Under the pieces are notes generated by a model. That model had not been told where the DNA came from. It made no database searches and saw nothing but the letters and a program-made list of their open reading frames with translations. A DNA stretch of 64,000 nt, taken from NCBI RefSeq assembly GCF_014356525.2, contig NC_052518.1, positions 31,825,464 through 31,889,463 on the forward strand, in the 5' to 3' direction. Below are positions 1 through 11,190 of this stretch, piece after piece. The DNA is from Nilaparvata lugens (lineage: Eukaryota > Arthropoda > Insecta > Hemiptera > Delphacidae). The position numbers and the translations under genes are program-made. How positions within the stretch are numbered: the stretch's first letter is position 1; the number at the start of each line of letters is the position of its first letter.

Positions 1-181
1 AACGATAGCGTAGTGTCACATTCAGAACTCTCGTACTCACCGGCCGCACTTACTTTTGAGGATTGGATTAACACAGTAGGTACTTCACTACTTAACAATT
101 TCGTATACTTGGCACAATTAAAAGATTTTCCACTAACTACTTGAAAATAACAGAAAAATGTAGAGCAACTTACATTTGCAA
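1..181. other. Unannotated start of window
   Basis: No coding, RNA or repeat signal was recognised between the window edge and the first LINE remnant. Confidence 0.3.
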
Positions 182-771
182 CTAAACACGGCAGCCCAGT
201 GCTACCAACTCTGACCCTATAATAAATAAATATATATTTACCCTAATAATAACAAGATATACAATTGCCGCTGAGTACTCTATTTTGAAAACGCAGAGTA
301 CTCTATTTTTTATAAATAATTCTGTGGTTGGAGACCGGATTTCCCTGTTTCCCATTATTTTCAAAATATGTTTTTGTATTTCAAATAATGGATCTATAAA
401 ACTGAAATTAGCTGCATCCCAAACTAACAGACCGTACCTTAGAAGAGATTCAACTAATGTTAAGTATACAGTTTTTAACATTTCATGTCTATGATACGCC
501 TTAGTTGATAGAACTAATATAACATGCGCTTCCTTATTTTGGCAATTGTATATGTTATGTGCTTGTTCCATTTCAATGAATGATCTATTATTATTCCTAA
601 ATATTTAATATTGTTAGAGCGTTCTATTTGTGGGCAATTACAATTGTTGCTACTTCTATCACAATAATGAAACTTCATTTTTGTCATATGTGGCTTTGTG
701 CTGTTTGTTGAAGAAAAAGTTAAAAATTTTGATTTTTCTGAATTCAATGACAATAAATTATTTCTTAACAT
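182..771 (-). pseudogene. LINE reverse-transcriptase C-terminal remnant
   Basis: Two overlapping minus-strand frames together read as the part of a non-LTR retrotransposon RT just after the catalytic YxDD. The upstream frame (514-771) carries LSLNSEKSKFLTFS followed by IKYLGIIIDHSLKWNKHI, the usual LN-K-F and YLG-ID-L-W-HI blocks of Jockey/CR1-type LINEs. The downstream frame (182-571) carries VESLLRYGLLVWDAA and IQKHILKIM, the normal thumb-region continuation. The frames overlap at 514-571, so at least one indel separates them. No catalytic core, endonuclease or ORF1 lies beside it, so this is a short dead fragment. Family placement below LINE level is not secure. Confidence 0.8.
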
Positions 772-772
772 C

Positions 773-1640
773 GAGTAAGTTAGATTCTGCTTGGGTAACG
801 CGAATAGTATTCTAATAAACTAGCAACATGTTCTATACTCTGATTAGTTTCCAAGTTCATTTCATATAGATCAAACATTCAACAAATGCAAACATTCAAT
901 AAATATCTAACAACTCATGAAAGTGAACAATGAAAACAATTAGAAAAGGATGGAAAACAATGGAAAAGGAAGGTAGAAAGGAATTGAAAAAATATAACAA
1001 AAAGAAGAATGTGAGAAGAAAGAAAAGTTATTGGAAATATTTGATCAGTATAAAGTATTTTAAATTTTTTTTTTTATTATTATAATCTTATATTCTATCA
1101 TATCATATCATATAATAATATATTCTATAATAGATCAACAAGTATTTACAAAAACTTGATCTATGAGAATTTTCTATTCAATAAATGCTCTACATTGGGT
1201 AAGTTAGATTTAACTTGGGTAACGCGAATATATTTCTATTAAGCTAGCTACATGTTCTATACTAAAATGAATAATACTATAAATCCGAATAGCTTTCAAG
1301 TTTATTTCTTACATCAAAAATTCAATGAGTTCAAACGATCAATAAATATCTAACAACTCATGAAAGTAAACAATAAATCAATGAAATAAGAAGGTAGAAT
1401 GAAATTAAAAAATTATTTATAACAAGAAGAATATATCAGTCATTGGAAATATTTGATCAGAATAAAGTATTTGAAAAATCATATTCCATTAGAAATCGAC
1501 AAGTAGCCTATTTACAAAAACTTGAACTAGGAGATAGTTTTTCTACATTGGGTGAGTTATATTCAAGTTGGATAACGTGAATATATTTCTAATAAGCTAG
1601 CAACATTCGATGTACGAGAGACTCAATCATTCAATGTATG
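773..1640. repeat. Three degenerate tandem units of about 350-420 bp
   Basis: The phrase starting GTAAGTTAGATT and running through a GGGTAACGCGAATA core to an AAGCTAGC-ACATGTTCTATAC block occurs near 773-840, 1198-1262 and, more diverged, 1549-1610. Between the copies a second block, AATAAATATCTAACAACTCA followed by TGAAAGT, occurs near 900 and 1342. ATTTGATCAG-ATAAAGTATTT occurs near 1038 and 1450. The order is conserved, so this is a locally duplicated segment rather than scattered simple sequence. The units have drifted and contain no open frame. Confidence 0.7.
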
Positions 1641-2015
1641 AATGCTGGAATAAATAATTTATAGTAGAGCTACATTATGAAAAATACCTTACAGTAATTC
1701 AAACTTGTATTTCTGAATTCAATCTTGAGCAAAACTTCAGGTCTACCCACCCAACCCATTAACTAGAGATTATGATATAAGAATAATCATCAAGATAAGA
1801 TAATTATTTACAGCATTTCAAATGAGCTAAATTAAGGAAGTGAGTTAATGTGTTTTAAATTATTCACAAAATTATTTTTAAAAACATCAGTGGGATGATT
1901 GGAACAATTTGACATTGAACGTCATTTTTATCGAAGAATTTGAAAGATAATATAAAAATGAGTTTCTAATCTTATCAATTGAAATTTTTCCAAAAGATAA
2001 TATTGTAATAAATAC
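1641..2015. other. AT-rich stretch, no feature seen
   Basis: If the exon at 2016-2208 is real, this would be the start of its first intron on the minus strand. No second exon was identified here. Confidence 0.3.
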
Positions 2016-2208
2016 CTGGAAAAACATAATCGAAATCAAGCTCAAATGATCGGGGAGTTGTATCAGTTTTGGAAACATGATTTTTCAAAGGAGTTTCAGA
2101 AGTTTCATTTCTCTGACTGGAAAAGGTCCATTTGCCCCTAGACGGAAGGCAAGATGCAAGATAAACAGTCAATATCGACAAAATGAAACTATGTAATATC
2201 ACAATCAT
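2016..2208 (-). CDS. Possible first coding exon of a small secreted protein
   Basis: From an ATG at 2208 the minus strand reads about 64 codons beginning MIVILHSFILSILTVYLASC, a convincing signal peptide with a hydrophobic core and a small-residue C-region. A polar segment rich in S, T, N and K follows (RNETSETPLKNHVSKTDT), then FELDFDYVFP. The frame then meets TTTTTCCAG next to GTATTT, which could be a 5' splice site; if unspliced, the frame continues 13 codons to a stop at 1975. The translation is not low-complexity and resembles no transposon protein. It is short, its family is unknown to me and no downstream exon was found. It could be a secreted peptide precursor or a chance frame. Confidence 0.35.
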
Positions 2209-2300
2209 TTCAACTATAAATTTGGAATCCTTTACAAACCAACTGATCTACTGACTGAACGGGAATTACTGTCACCAACATTTTCAACTGATAAGTGTGA
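2209..2300 (-). promoter_or_regulatory. Possible start-site region for the 2016-2208 exon
   Basis: Reading the minus strand towards the ATG at 2208, GTTCAGTCAGTAG occurs about 45 bp upstream. It contains TCAGT, the usual arthropod initiator core. No clear TATA box is present. TCAGT is common by chance, so the support is positional only. Confidence 0.2.
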
Positions 2301-3223
2301 TCACTCACGGTTAGTGGTAGATAAAATTATTGCCGTTTTCAAGAGGAATTTATTACAAGTGAGATTTTAGGAGAAATTTTCGTACTTTTCCTTATTTAGT
2401 GGATTGTGATGACATAATGGTGACACAAATATTGATCTAAAAAAGTGTTTAATAGCTCATTACACTTCTTATTGATAATTTCCCCTCCTAATTTTCAACT
2501 ATTTGTACTAGATACTTCAATAATGTAATACTGGATACTTAGGATTTGGGTGGCAGTGGATCCAAAGCGTTCATAACTTTGTAGAATGAGTTGAATAGTT
2601 TTCAAACTTTAAATTAGAATTTAAATCTTCACCAATCCAAGTTATCCCATATATTACAATTGAATGGCCTATATATTAATCACAACCCCTGGTGAACGAG
2701 AATCAATAGCTGCAACTTTGACTAGATTGAGATGCAAATTTTATGCATTACAATACAATACCGAAATCATATATAATAATATAATACCTAATAGATTATT
2801 CTATGTACATAGATATTCAATGTGGAATATTTTTCCATTTATTATTAGTAGAATAATTAAATCTCAATTTCATGATTATTATAACTAATGTCATTATTTC
2901 TAATGAAATGAATTATTAGTTCTTGTATTTTCATGATTGTGCTTTAGTTTAGTGCAGTAGCATATATTTATTTTTCGTAACTTGAAGCTTTTTTGTATAT
3001 AGGCAAAAAAAATCATTTAATTCATAAACTCATTTCGTGTAGGTGTGTTATATTCTTATATAATATTCACAGTATATACAGTGATTCATGACTTGAGATG
3101 ATTATCTAATATCCTATATGTAATATTATATTCATTATCCTTACTAACGGTACTCATTTATAGGGCACATCTAGTTGAAAACAAATAAAAAGTGGGAATA
3201 AACAAATGCCTCATGACATACAT
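2301..3223. other. AT-rich intergenic DNA, nothing recognised
   Basis: No conserved frame, inverted repeat or RNA signature was seen. The open frame near 2664-2888 has no domain, and its composition matches the surrounding AT-rich DNA. Confidence 0.3.
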
Positions 3224-3224
<1 letters not shown>

Positions 3225-3259
<35 letters not shown>

Positions 3260-3272
3260 TATCATCATCATC
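3225..3272 (+). repeat. (ATC)n microsatellite
   Basis: About 16 ATC triplets with one TTA interruption. The poly-isoleucine open frame across it is an artefact of this repeat. Confidence 0.95.
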
Positions 3273-4240
3273 AGTATTCTGCCCTTGGGAAGGTCCATAC
3301 ATGATTCCTCAACAGCATTAAATGTTGTTATACATCATGACATATATTCCATAAAAAGAGTAGGTCCTTTTGTGATGAGAAATCAGAGATTTTTCCAATC
3401 TAAGGAAATATGCGTTGCACTTCTACGTCTCTTTCTAATAAAATTAATAAGTAATAAGCAGGAGCAAAAACTTCTGAATGAGAAGCAGACAATATATTTA
3501 TTCTAAATGAGGGCACAAACTCAGATGTTTCTCTGTGGTGAGAGTTGATGTTATCTCTATTTCTAAATATAAAATATACATTGATACATGGTCGATATTA
3601 TTTACTAACATTATAATATAATATATTCTATATAATTTTACATATATTATTATAATCAAAGTATTATGAGGGAAACCAACCTCTGCTTCGTGAAGAGTAT
3701 TGATAGACTCTATAATAGTACTCTGTATAGTACTGTAATATTCAAAATATTGTGAAAGTTCTATTGTACGCCTAAAATTTTAGAAATGTTGAGTGTAACT
3801 TCTTGAAAGAATTTTGGACAAGCCTATCTCTAGAAGAAAGAAATGGTACAGGAAAATGGAATTCTAGTAAAAAGAAAGATCATTGTCCTCTGCTTTGCTT
3901 TAGCGGCTGGTGGGGAGGCAGAGAGGAATGAGGGGGACACACTTGGATGCAGCTCCGCCGAACAAAAGAAATGAACAGGTGAGATGGATTCCAGTTTCAG
4001 GCTAGGAGAGAGATGAAGACCAAAGAGAAAGATGATTTCAATGAGAAGGACCTTGGCTTCGGCTTGGAAGAGTATGAGGAAGAAAGAGAAAAAACAGAAG
4101 TAGGGAAGTAGAGGAAGAAGAAGAAAAGGTAGAAGAAGAATAGGATGGTGAAGACTGAAAGAGTCATTTTGTGCTAGAGTCATCACTACTAGTGCTAGAT
4201 CTATAGTGAGATTCACGTTTGAAAGTCAGAAACATTAGTT
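3273..4240. other. AT-rich DNA with a purine-rich stretch at 3830-4150
   Basis: Positions 3830-4150 are strongly A+G biased (GAAGAAG-type runs). The open frame on the opposite strand there is rich in Leu, Phe and Ser because it reads the pyrimidine complement. No gene is supported. Confidence 0.4.
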
Positions 4241-4242
4241 TG

Positions 4243-4520
4243 CTAATTTGCTTTACTTGTCTATCATTGGACAAAGCAGATAGCTCTATCATTTTCTGCC
4301 TCCGCAATGTTGCCAAATCGTTTGTCAACTTGAAATTATTTTCACCAAGTAGAAATCTAATTATCTAACAAAATATCTAATCTCAATTATAACAATTCAT
4401 TAATACAGTTAATCACGAAAAATTTATTTTCTTGGGGAATGAAGAATCATTAATTATTATTATCATCATCCAGCAACAATTAATATTAGATCAGATATAC
4501 CGGGATGGCTTAAATGAATC
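4243..4520 (+). mobile_element. MITE fragment, GGTCCACG family, copy 1
   Basis: Contains TTGTCTATCATTGGACAAAGCAGATAGC followed by GCCTCCGCAATGTTGCCAAAT, and ends near GATATACCGGGATGGCT (first phrase spans about 4257-4283). The same ordered blocks occur at 31140-31468 and 58085-58390, and reversed inside the neighbouring element at 4525-4743. This copy lacks recognisable termini. Confidence 0.6.
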
Positions 4521-4524
4521 ATTC

Positions 4525-4743
4525 TATAGTAAGGTCCACGTTATAATGTCAGTGGATAAAGATAGAAGAGCAGCGTTGCCTGTTCTCTGCCTTAATTAAT
4601 TATATTTATACATTGTCAAAAACAGATTTGGCATCGTTGCGGAGCTAGAAAAAGATAGTACTACCTGCTTTGTCGATTGATAGACAAGGATAGCAACATC
4701 AAAGTTTATCAAATACTGTCATTATAACGTGGACCTCACTATA
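4525..4743 (-). mobile_element. MITE with GGTCCACG terminal inverted repeats, about 219 bp
   Basis: The ends are near-perfect inverted repeats: TATAGTAAGGTCCACG on the left and CGTGGACCTCACTATA on the right, extending through the TTATAATG block. The outermost TA on each side is compatible with a Tc1/mariner-type TA duplication. The inner sequence on the minus strand reads GTTGCTATCCTTGTCTATCA then CGACAAAGCAG, matching the other copies. No coding capacity. Confidence 0.8.
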
Positions 4744-7700
4744 CAAACTATAGACGGCGGTGCAAGTCGGCAATTCTGTTGCCTTGCCTGGTTACCGGGT
4801 GAGATTTGGTGAGAAATTGGATGAAGAATTTTGTGAATGGTAGTTGCATTGTTTCAATTCTGAAATCATTTTGTAGCGTTTGAATTGATAGTTTCAATTG
4901 CTTTGGAAAGTGAAGTATTCTTTACTTGCTACAGTCCACCACTGTCTTCACACTCTACAGCGTTTCTAAGTGTTGCCTGGATTTTAAACTATTGCCTGGA
5001 TAATATAAAATAACAGTAATGTGAGCATGACACGATCTACAGAGTACTGGATACGGTGTGAAAATGTCTCTACAATTCTGGAGGGAGAGAAAGTCAAACA
5101 GGAGTGTTCATTCTACGGTATGCACTTGTTAACCTTTGCTTTGCATTTGCAATTGAATGAGTGTAGTCAACAGAATGGTGATAGCAGAATATGAACATCA
5201 TTGCAAACAAGAATATGAAAATTAATAGAATAGAATGGATTTTGAACTGTAGTAAAAGATCCTGGTAAAACAAGTGAGAGAAAATCAAATAAAGTTTGAA
5301 ACTACGTGAATCTGCAAATAATGATGGAAATATAGTTTATTGTACTTCTACATTGATTATTTTGAAAGCTTGCTTAGTGGAAAACAATATAATTTTATAT
5401 TCTCTAATAACTTTCAAGCGACTAGAGAATGTACGCTTTTCTTGAGAGTATATATTATTTACTTTTGAAATTATAGTATTGAGTGGTACGTCAACCCTAA
5501 CGACTGAAAATAAGTAAAAAAGAACAGCGCTACCTAAAAAGTAAAGATAGCGCTACCAAAGTTTAAACATGATGTTATGGAGATCCATCCAAGGCGTTAT
5601 GACAATGAGTGCTTGGTTATTTCATAAGGGTGTCTGAATAGCACTGCTCACCTATGAATATCTTGCAAGGCAAGTTGTAGATTGATTGATTGAGAATGGG
5701 ATTGATTGAATAGATGGGAGAGAATGGCAACGGAAAATTGAAATTGAAGAGTGAATATTACAGACAAATAGAAAGAAGGAAAGGGGTTTATAGAATAGTA
5801 GTGAGGGCTTTATTTAATATAATTCATATATTAGAGAGTTCACATTGAGAAACGAGACAGGTTTTAGGAAAGTTTCCAAGGTAGGCTTATAGTTAATCAT
5901 TAAGAAAATTCATGAATAGAACAAGCACATGTTTCAATTAGCTAACAGCTTAATGCGGAACATACACTATAAATAGGTCTACTATTAAATTTAATCACAA
6001 CACTCTCCCCACGATAGAGATATATAAGTTTCTATAATAATCATATTAATAACTGAATATACCTATCTATCATAAATATAATTATTATAGTCATGTCTCA
6101 CTGCGCTTGATAAATTTGAATGCATCAGTGTACAGTATATCAAGATATCAAGGATACTAACCTAGACAGCTTCCTTGGTATTTATTAGCTGCTGTAAATG
6201 GTTGGATAATGACAAAAATAGGAATCAAACGACTCAGCGCTAGCATGACTCAATGCAACCATAATTTACCCATAATTTCATTCATGATTAACTAAGCAAT
6301 ATTGTCAACAAACAAGCAAATACAGCAATACCATCTTAACACTGAAATAGTATGATCTAGGGACTTATAACTAACTATAACTATGAGTAAGTGATTCATA
6401 ACATGGTATGATATAGAGATACAATTTCTGATTACAACTATCAAGAAACTTACTCTTACAATATACTATTATATTACATAAAAGATTACAATAAGAAATT
6501 AATGTACCAATAAGGCGAATACGATGAAGATATAGTGATTCAATTTGAAAAATAAACAATCATTCAATGTGGTGAATAAATTGAGAGGAAAACTATATTA
6601 AGCGAGCTCCCAAGTGACTACACGAAAATAACCTTCCAGAAGAGTATACTGTATTCGATTTTAAGGCCATTAAAATACTAATAGTTCTGCGAACCGTAAA
6701 CCTCGCTCATGAATATACAACTTTCAATCTAATGAGAAGGGCCAGTACAGTAAGTACAGTATATTGTGAAGATTTAGTCATGTCATCTATTATTTTCTCC
6801 ATTGAAAGTGCTAGAGACACTGTTTGCAGGGACACCGGACTTATCAAGGAGGTACTTTTATATCGTCTCCATATTTACAATATATATATTACAACTTTTA
6901 TAATAATTAATTATAAGAAATCGGTCAACTGACGGAAAAATGGAATATGCAGTAGGCAATTTAGATGATGAATCGTCTCACAGACGATGGTGAGATGGAA
7001 AATTATTCTAAATAAGATGAGTTTGTTGATGACAATGACAGGAGGCTGCTAATGATGTTTTTCATGAAAAGTGGATTCAATGTTATGGCTTGTTATGCCT
7101 ATGCAGAATGTTAATGCTCACAAATCAGTTTCCGATCTCATACCTAAGGAAAACAAAAGACTTGACACTGTAGAACGACACAAATATGCACAAAAATGCA
7201 TACAATACAATAACAATACAATATTGTACCTGATAAACTGAAAATTCAGCTGGGAAATAAATAAAATAATAACTGATAGTTATGAATAAAAGAAGTTGGA
7301 GATTAAAGAAATGTTTATGATGTTAAATATTGTCTACAACTAAAATAGTTGTTGATTTATTAGTTGATATACTTGAAATACCTGAACCACAGGAGAATAT
7401 ATTCATAAGTAGGCTACAAAACAAGAATTGAGAATTTTGACAAACTTGAGAAAAAGAGTGAATAGATTATAAAAGTTATTGTCTTCCCAAACTTTATTGG
7501 GACCTAACTTTATTGGTTTTCAACTTATCACTGATGTGAAACAATTTTAAGAATTGACCGGGGAACTGGCTGGTGAACAAAACATTTTTCAGTCTGATGG
7601 AGTTCTTTGAAGGTGTAAGTGTAACTAACGAATGATAAACAAAGTTTAGGATATGCTAATGCAAAGTAAAACACTTTGACTTGCAATTGTTTTTAAATAT

Positions 7701-8850
7701 TCCAATTAAAATATTATCGTCAAACGTTCTGCCATAAATTTAAGAAAAATGTACTTGCATTTGAAAAATAAATGAATGCATTATTCAATAATGATGCCAT
7801 TACAAATTGGCGATCATGCTCTGATCAACGTTTTTGCAACCGACTTGAGGACCGACAACAGTCTACATCATTGTAGGAAGAGGGAACAATCTATTTGCAA
7901 GTGAGCAGAAATCTCTTTTTACAATATTTCCACTCACATATAGAATATGAGAGAGCAATACAGAAATGCCACGTGTGATCAACATTCTCACAGAATCATC
8001 TCTTTCCTCAATTATTTTAAAATCACAAATGTATAGGATATAGATTATGAAAAAGAGGAGATAGACGAATGAGTAATCGCAGAGGCTTGTCCCCATAGTG
8101 ACATATTTCAATCGACAAAATACTCAAATTTAACCTCTCGTTTCAAATGAAAAGTCTTATAGAGTTGGACCTAATTGGAATGAATTGGTCGATTCGGCAT
8201 AATATTTTCCAATTCATTTTTCGACGATGACGGAACTTTGAAACGTCTTTTTCTACCATGAAATAGAAGGTGCGATCTTTCAGGAAAAAAAAGAATTTTA
8301 TTTTTACTGACAATAAAAACACGATTTCCCACCTTCTCTCCATCTTCACAACCTTTTCGTTATACGCTTTTCAGGAATTATTGTTGATTTCTGTAGAAAT
8401 ATATTTTATTTTTATCATGAAGTTATGTTTTTGAATGATACTCATGTATATGTGTATTTGTGTGAGTGTTTATACTACTATTTCATCACCATTGAACAAA
8501 AATTGAAGTAATCTGTTGTAACAGTCTCTTGTCTGTTGATCTCATGTAAATCGGTTCAATATTTTTGAATACTGAATACACAGACTTGGAGGTCTTCTGC
8601 AACCTGTCAGGCGAAAAAGTTCGTTGAAAATCTAGTTGACTAGCATTGTAGGAAACAGAACTGGAGGGCTTCAAAATATGATTGTGTAGGCTCTGAAAAT
8701 ACCACCTGGTGAGTTGTGTAGGGTGAGAGTCTCAGGTGACAAGGTATGCAACTAGAACCCAACCGACCAACCGTTAACATACAAACATCACCCGAGCATT
8801 ATAGTCTCAAACATAGCACGAATCAAAATTATGCTATGTAATCACTGGCT
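4744..8850. other. AT-rich intergenic DNA, no gene recognised
   Basis: Read on both strands without finding a conserved domain, long inverted repeat or RNA signature. Open frames near 5094-5288, 6371-6559, 6732-6932, 7863-8111, 8143-8349 and 8486-8674 are 60-80 codons, have no recognisable domain and are not linked by convincing splice sites. Confidence 0.35.
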
Positions 8851-8853
8851 GTT

Positions 8854-8945
8854 TAGTTTGTGAGAGATATAGTATGTAACTGAAACCTATATAACTATTT
8901 AGCTATATAACCTCTATATAACTGTAGTTTGTGAGAGATATAGTG
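8854..8945 (+). repeat. Short local duplication, period about 71 bp
   Basis: TAGTTTGTGAGAGATATAGT occurs at 8854 and again at 8925. CTATATAACTATTTAGCTAT-type sequence fills the interval. Confidence 0.7.
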
Positions 8946-9023
8946 TGAACTATAACCCTTAGTGGGAATAATAGCTCAACAATGGTGAATTTGAAGTGAC
9001 ATCAAAACATAACTTGACATGCG

Positions 9024-9383
9024 TTAAAGGTACTCGTAAGTAATAGGTAATAGGCAGTAGTAAAATACGGGGGTCTTCCCGCGAAAATATGCTGAATTAT
9101 TTTTTGTCAGTTCAAGCCAGGAGTTGGGATGCGGCATTGAAGGGACCCTGAAAGTCGTAGTAGGCCCCCCGCGAAGAGAGCCGCGAATTGCATCTGCCCC
9201 GTACGACAAGCTAGGTCTCACAGAATGTTCACTAAGTGTTCGCAAAGGCAGAGCTCTCTTCAAGCTTCGAAACCTACTAGCGTAGGTCACACATGACTGT
9301 GTCACAAATACTATCCACATAGTTTCACTTTTCAAAATAATATCACAATCTTGGACTTGATGCACTTGTTCATCCGAAAACAC
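9024..9383 (-). other. Unassigned 119-codon open frame in a GC-richer island
   Basis: The minus strand is open for 119 codons across a stretch clearly richer in G+C than its surroundings (9070-9290, with CCCGCGAAAATATG, CCCCCCGCGAAGAG and CCCCGTACGACAAG). The middle of the translation (RALPLRTLSEHSVRPSLSYG, then ADAIRGSLRGGPTTTFRVPS) is not low-complexity and does not look like a transposase or RT that I know. No splice sites or start context support a gene model. Possibilities are an eroded exon, a transposon segment or a transferred fragment. Confidence 0.25.
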
Positions 9384-10198
9384 TGGTTCTAGTCGATGGC
9401 AGGGTGGCTTACTCGATGCCTTTCAATCTGAGCTTTATCCCATTGTTAGATCTCATCCTTAAAACAAAAATGTGAATTTCTCTCAGTTTGCATGTATGTA
9501 TAGCAATAATCCTTGAAAATATTGGTAATCTCACGACCATTACACTTCTACCACAATAGAAGTCGTTAAGTTCTTTACGTAAAGTATGATAGTCTTGTTC
9601 CATTCCATGTATTGCAGTTATGCAATATTATTGTGTTGGCTATTTCAATTTCAAGTTTAGAACCTTCTAACACCAAAGCGTTGCTAATTTGTTACGCAAA
9701 GTACAAAGTTGAAAATCTATGTGATTTTTTATATAGTGAAAATTTCCGCTTTAGTTAATTTGTTGAATTAGTTATATATAATACCAATAATAGTCGAAGT
9801 TACTTATTAGCTTATTTGTTACTGTCAAAGAATATGCTTGACAAATGGATAAATGTCAGAATTACAAAGGAGCTATTCTTGGTTTAAATACTGTACGGTA
9901 TTTTCTGACCCATAAACTCAATTTGAAGTTGATTGAAAGCCACCTTAAACAAGTCTCTCCCGCGCGGCTTTATATGGGAGAGTGGGAATGTCGAACACCT
10001 CTGTTTGACGATCCATTATATAGGTGAGTCCCTTTTGACTCTTACAGACGAGTAAATGAAATATCAAAGTAATTCTAGTACTAACGCGCTGTCCATCAGT
10101 TCTGTGATGGAATTCTCTGTATGTTGCTCGAAAAATAATCATAGTGACTGGGAAATCGGACTATAATTTCTTCCAAACACCAGGAAATTGATTAAATT
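9384..10198. other. Intergenic DNA, nothing recognised
   Basis: Two 60-odd-codon open frames on opposite strands (9845-10027 plus; 9945-10142 minus) overlap each other and have no recognisable domain. Confidence 0.3.
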
Positions 10199-10456
10199 TT
10201 GATTGAAATTGAAGTGGAAACGAGTTCAATGGCCACAAGTTCTAAGTCAATATCTACGAAACCCCGGTTCAAGGTTCACGGCCCTGCGAGGTTCTCTCCT
10301 TTCCTGGTAATGTCTGATTACTCTCAAGATGACAAAAGAGAAAACAATCATAAAAATCGGGAAGAAACCGAAATACATGGTGTAATGGTATTGGAGAGCC
10401 GTTGTGAGTTATTGATAGAAGCTACTGCCAAGTCGAACTACGATGCAATTGATTGA
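10199..10456 (+). other. Unassigned 85-codon open frame
   Basis: The translation is polar (MATSSKSISTKPRFKVHGPA then RFSPFLVMSDYSQDDKREN) and not simple sequence, but matches no family I recognise. It ends in TGA at 10456, and no flanking splice sites were identified. Very weak as a gene. Confidence 0.15.
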
Positions 10457-10579
10457 TTTTGGAATAAACCAATTGAACAAGCAACAACTAATCGGTTTGT
10501 AATTTTGATGAATATTCGAATAATTATTCGCACACAGACTCACGAACAGGTAGACTTGCAGCCTGAGTTGAAGTGCTCC

Positions 10580-10655
10580 AAGTGCTCCACGAGCTCAGCT
10601 CAGCGTCGGTGGATCGGGTGCTATGCAGCGAGAGAAGTGTGTACGCGTAAGTCAC
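10580..10655 (+). promoter_or_regulatory. CpG-containing stretch with a splice-donor-like site
   Basis: CACGAGCTCAGCTCAGCGTC followed by GGTGGATCGGGTGC is unusually rich in G+C and CpG for this window. TACGCGTAAGTCACC near 10645 contains a consensus-like donor GTAAGT. A non-coding first exon is possible, but no partner acceptor was found. Confidence 0.15.
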
Positions 10656-10739
10656 CTGTTGCGTGCAAAGTCAACAGCACAGAGTAGAATGTGCCACCAC
10701 ACTTAAATAAGCAAGCTCTACAGCTTTCAATCTACTATT

Positions 10740-11190
10740 GAGCATCTAAACTCACATCTTCCCCTTCTTTTTACTTCGCGCAGGCACGAAAATTTAAAAC
10801 CAGACGACACACCCACGGACACCCGATCCCCCCCAGACCAACAAATATTCTATCAAATCACAGACATTTGAAATTTGCTCCACCCCTAATAATTTCCATC
10901 ACCACTTGCGCCCATTGTCCTCTACAGATTGTCACCCCTCCATCACTTTGCTCTCCTCTCCTCTCCACTTGAAAGATCCTCCTCTTGGCCAGTATCATGT
11001 ATTCTCAGATTTCTTATCGATCCCCCCACTCACAAAATATATTCCTCTTTATTTTTGGACAAGGGCTGCGCATGTCTATTGATTATTCCATTACCTTGCA
11101 GCTCAGCTAGCCCGCCTCTACCAACCCGGAGATCAATATTGAGCGACGCAAATAAAAGATTTCAAAAATGGCGGCTCGGTAGAAATACAC
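10740..11190 (+). other. C-rich and pyrimidine-biased tract
   Basis: Runs such as CCCCCCCAGACC and CTCTCCTCTCCTCTCC dominate. The open frame across it (10929-11195) follows from this composition. Confidence 0.4.

Noticed and set aside
3192..3506. Poly-isoleucine membrane-like frame
   Set aside because: Produced by the (ATC)n microsatellite.
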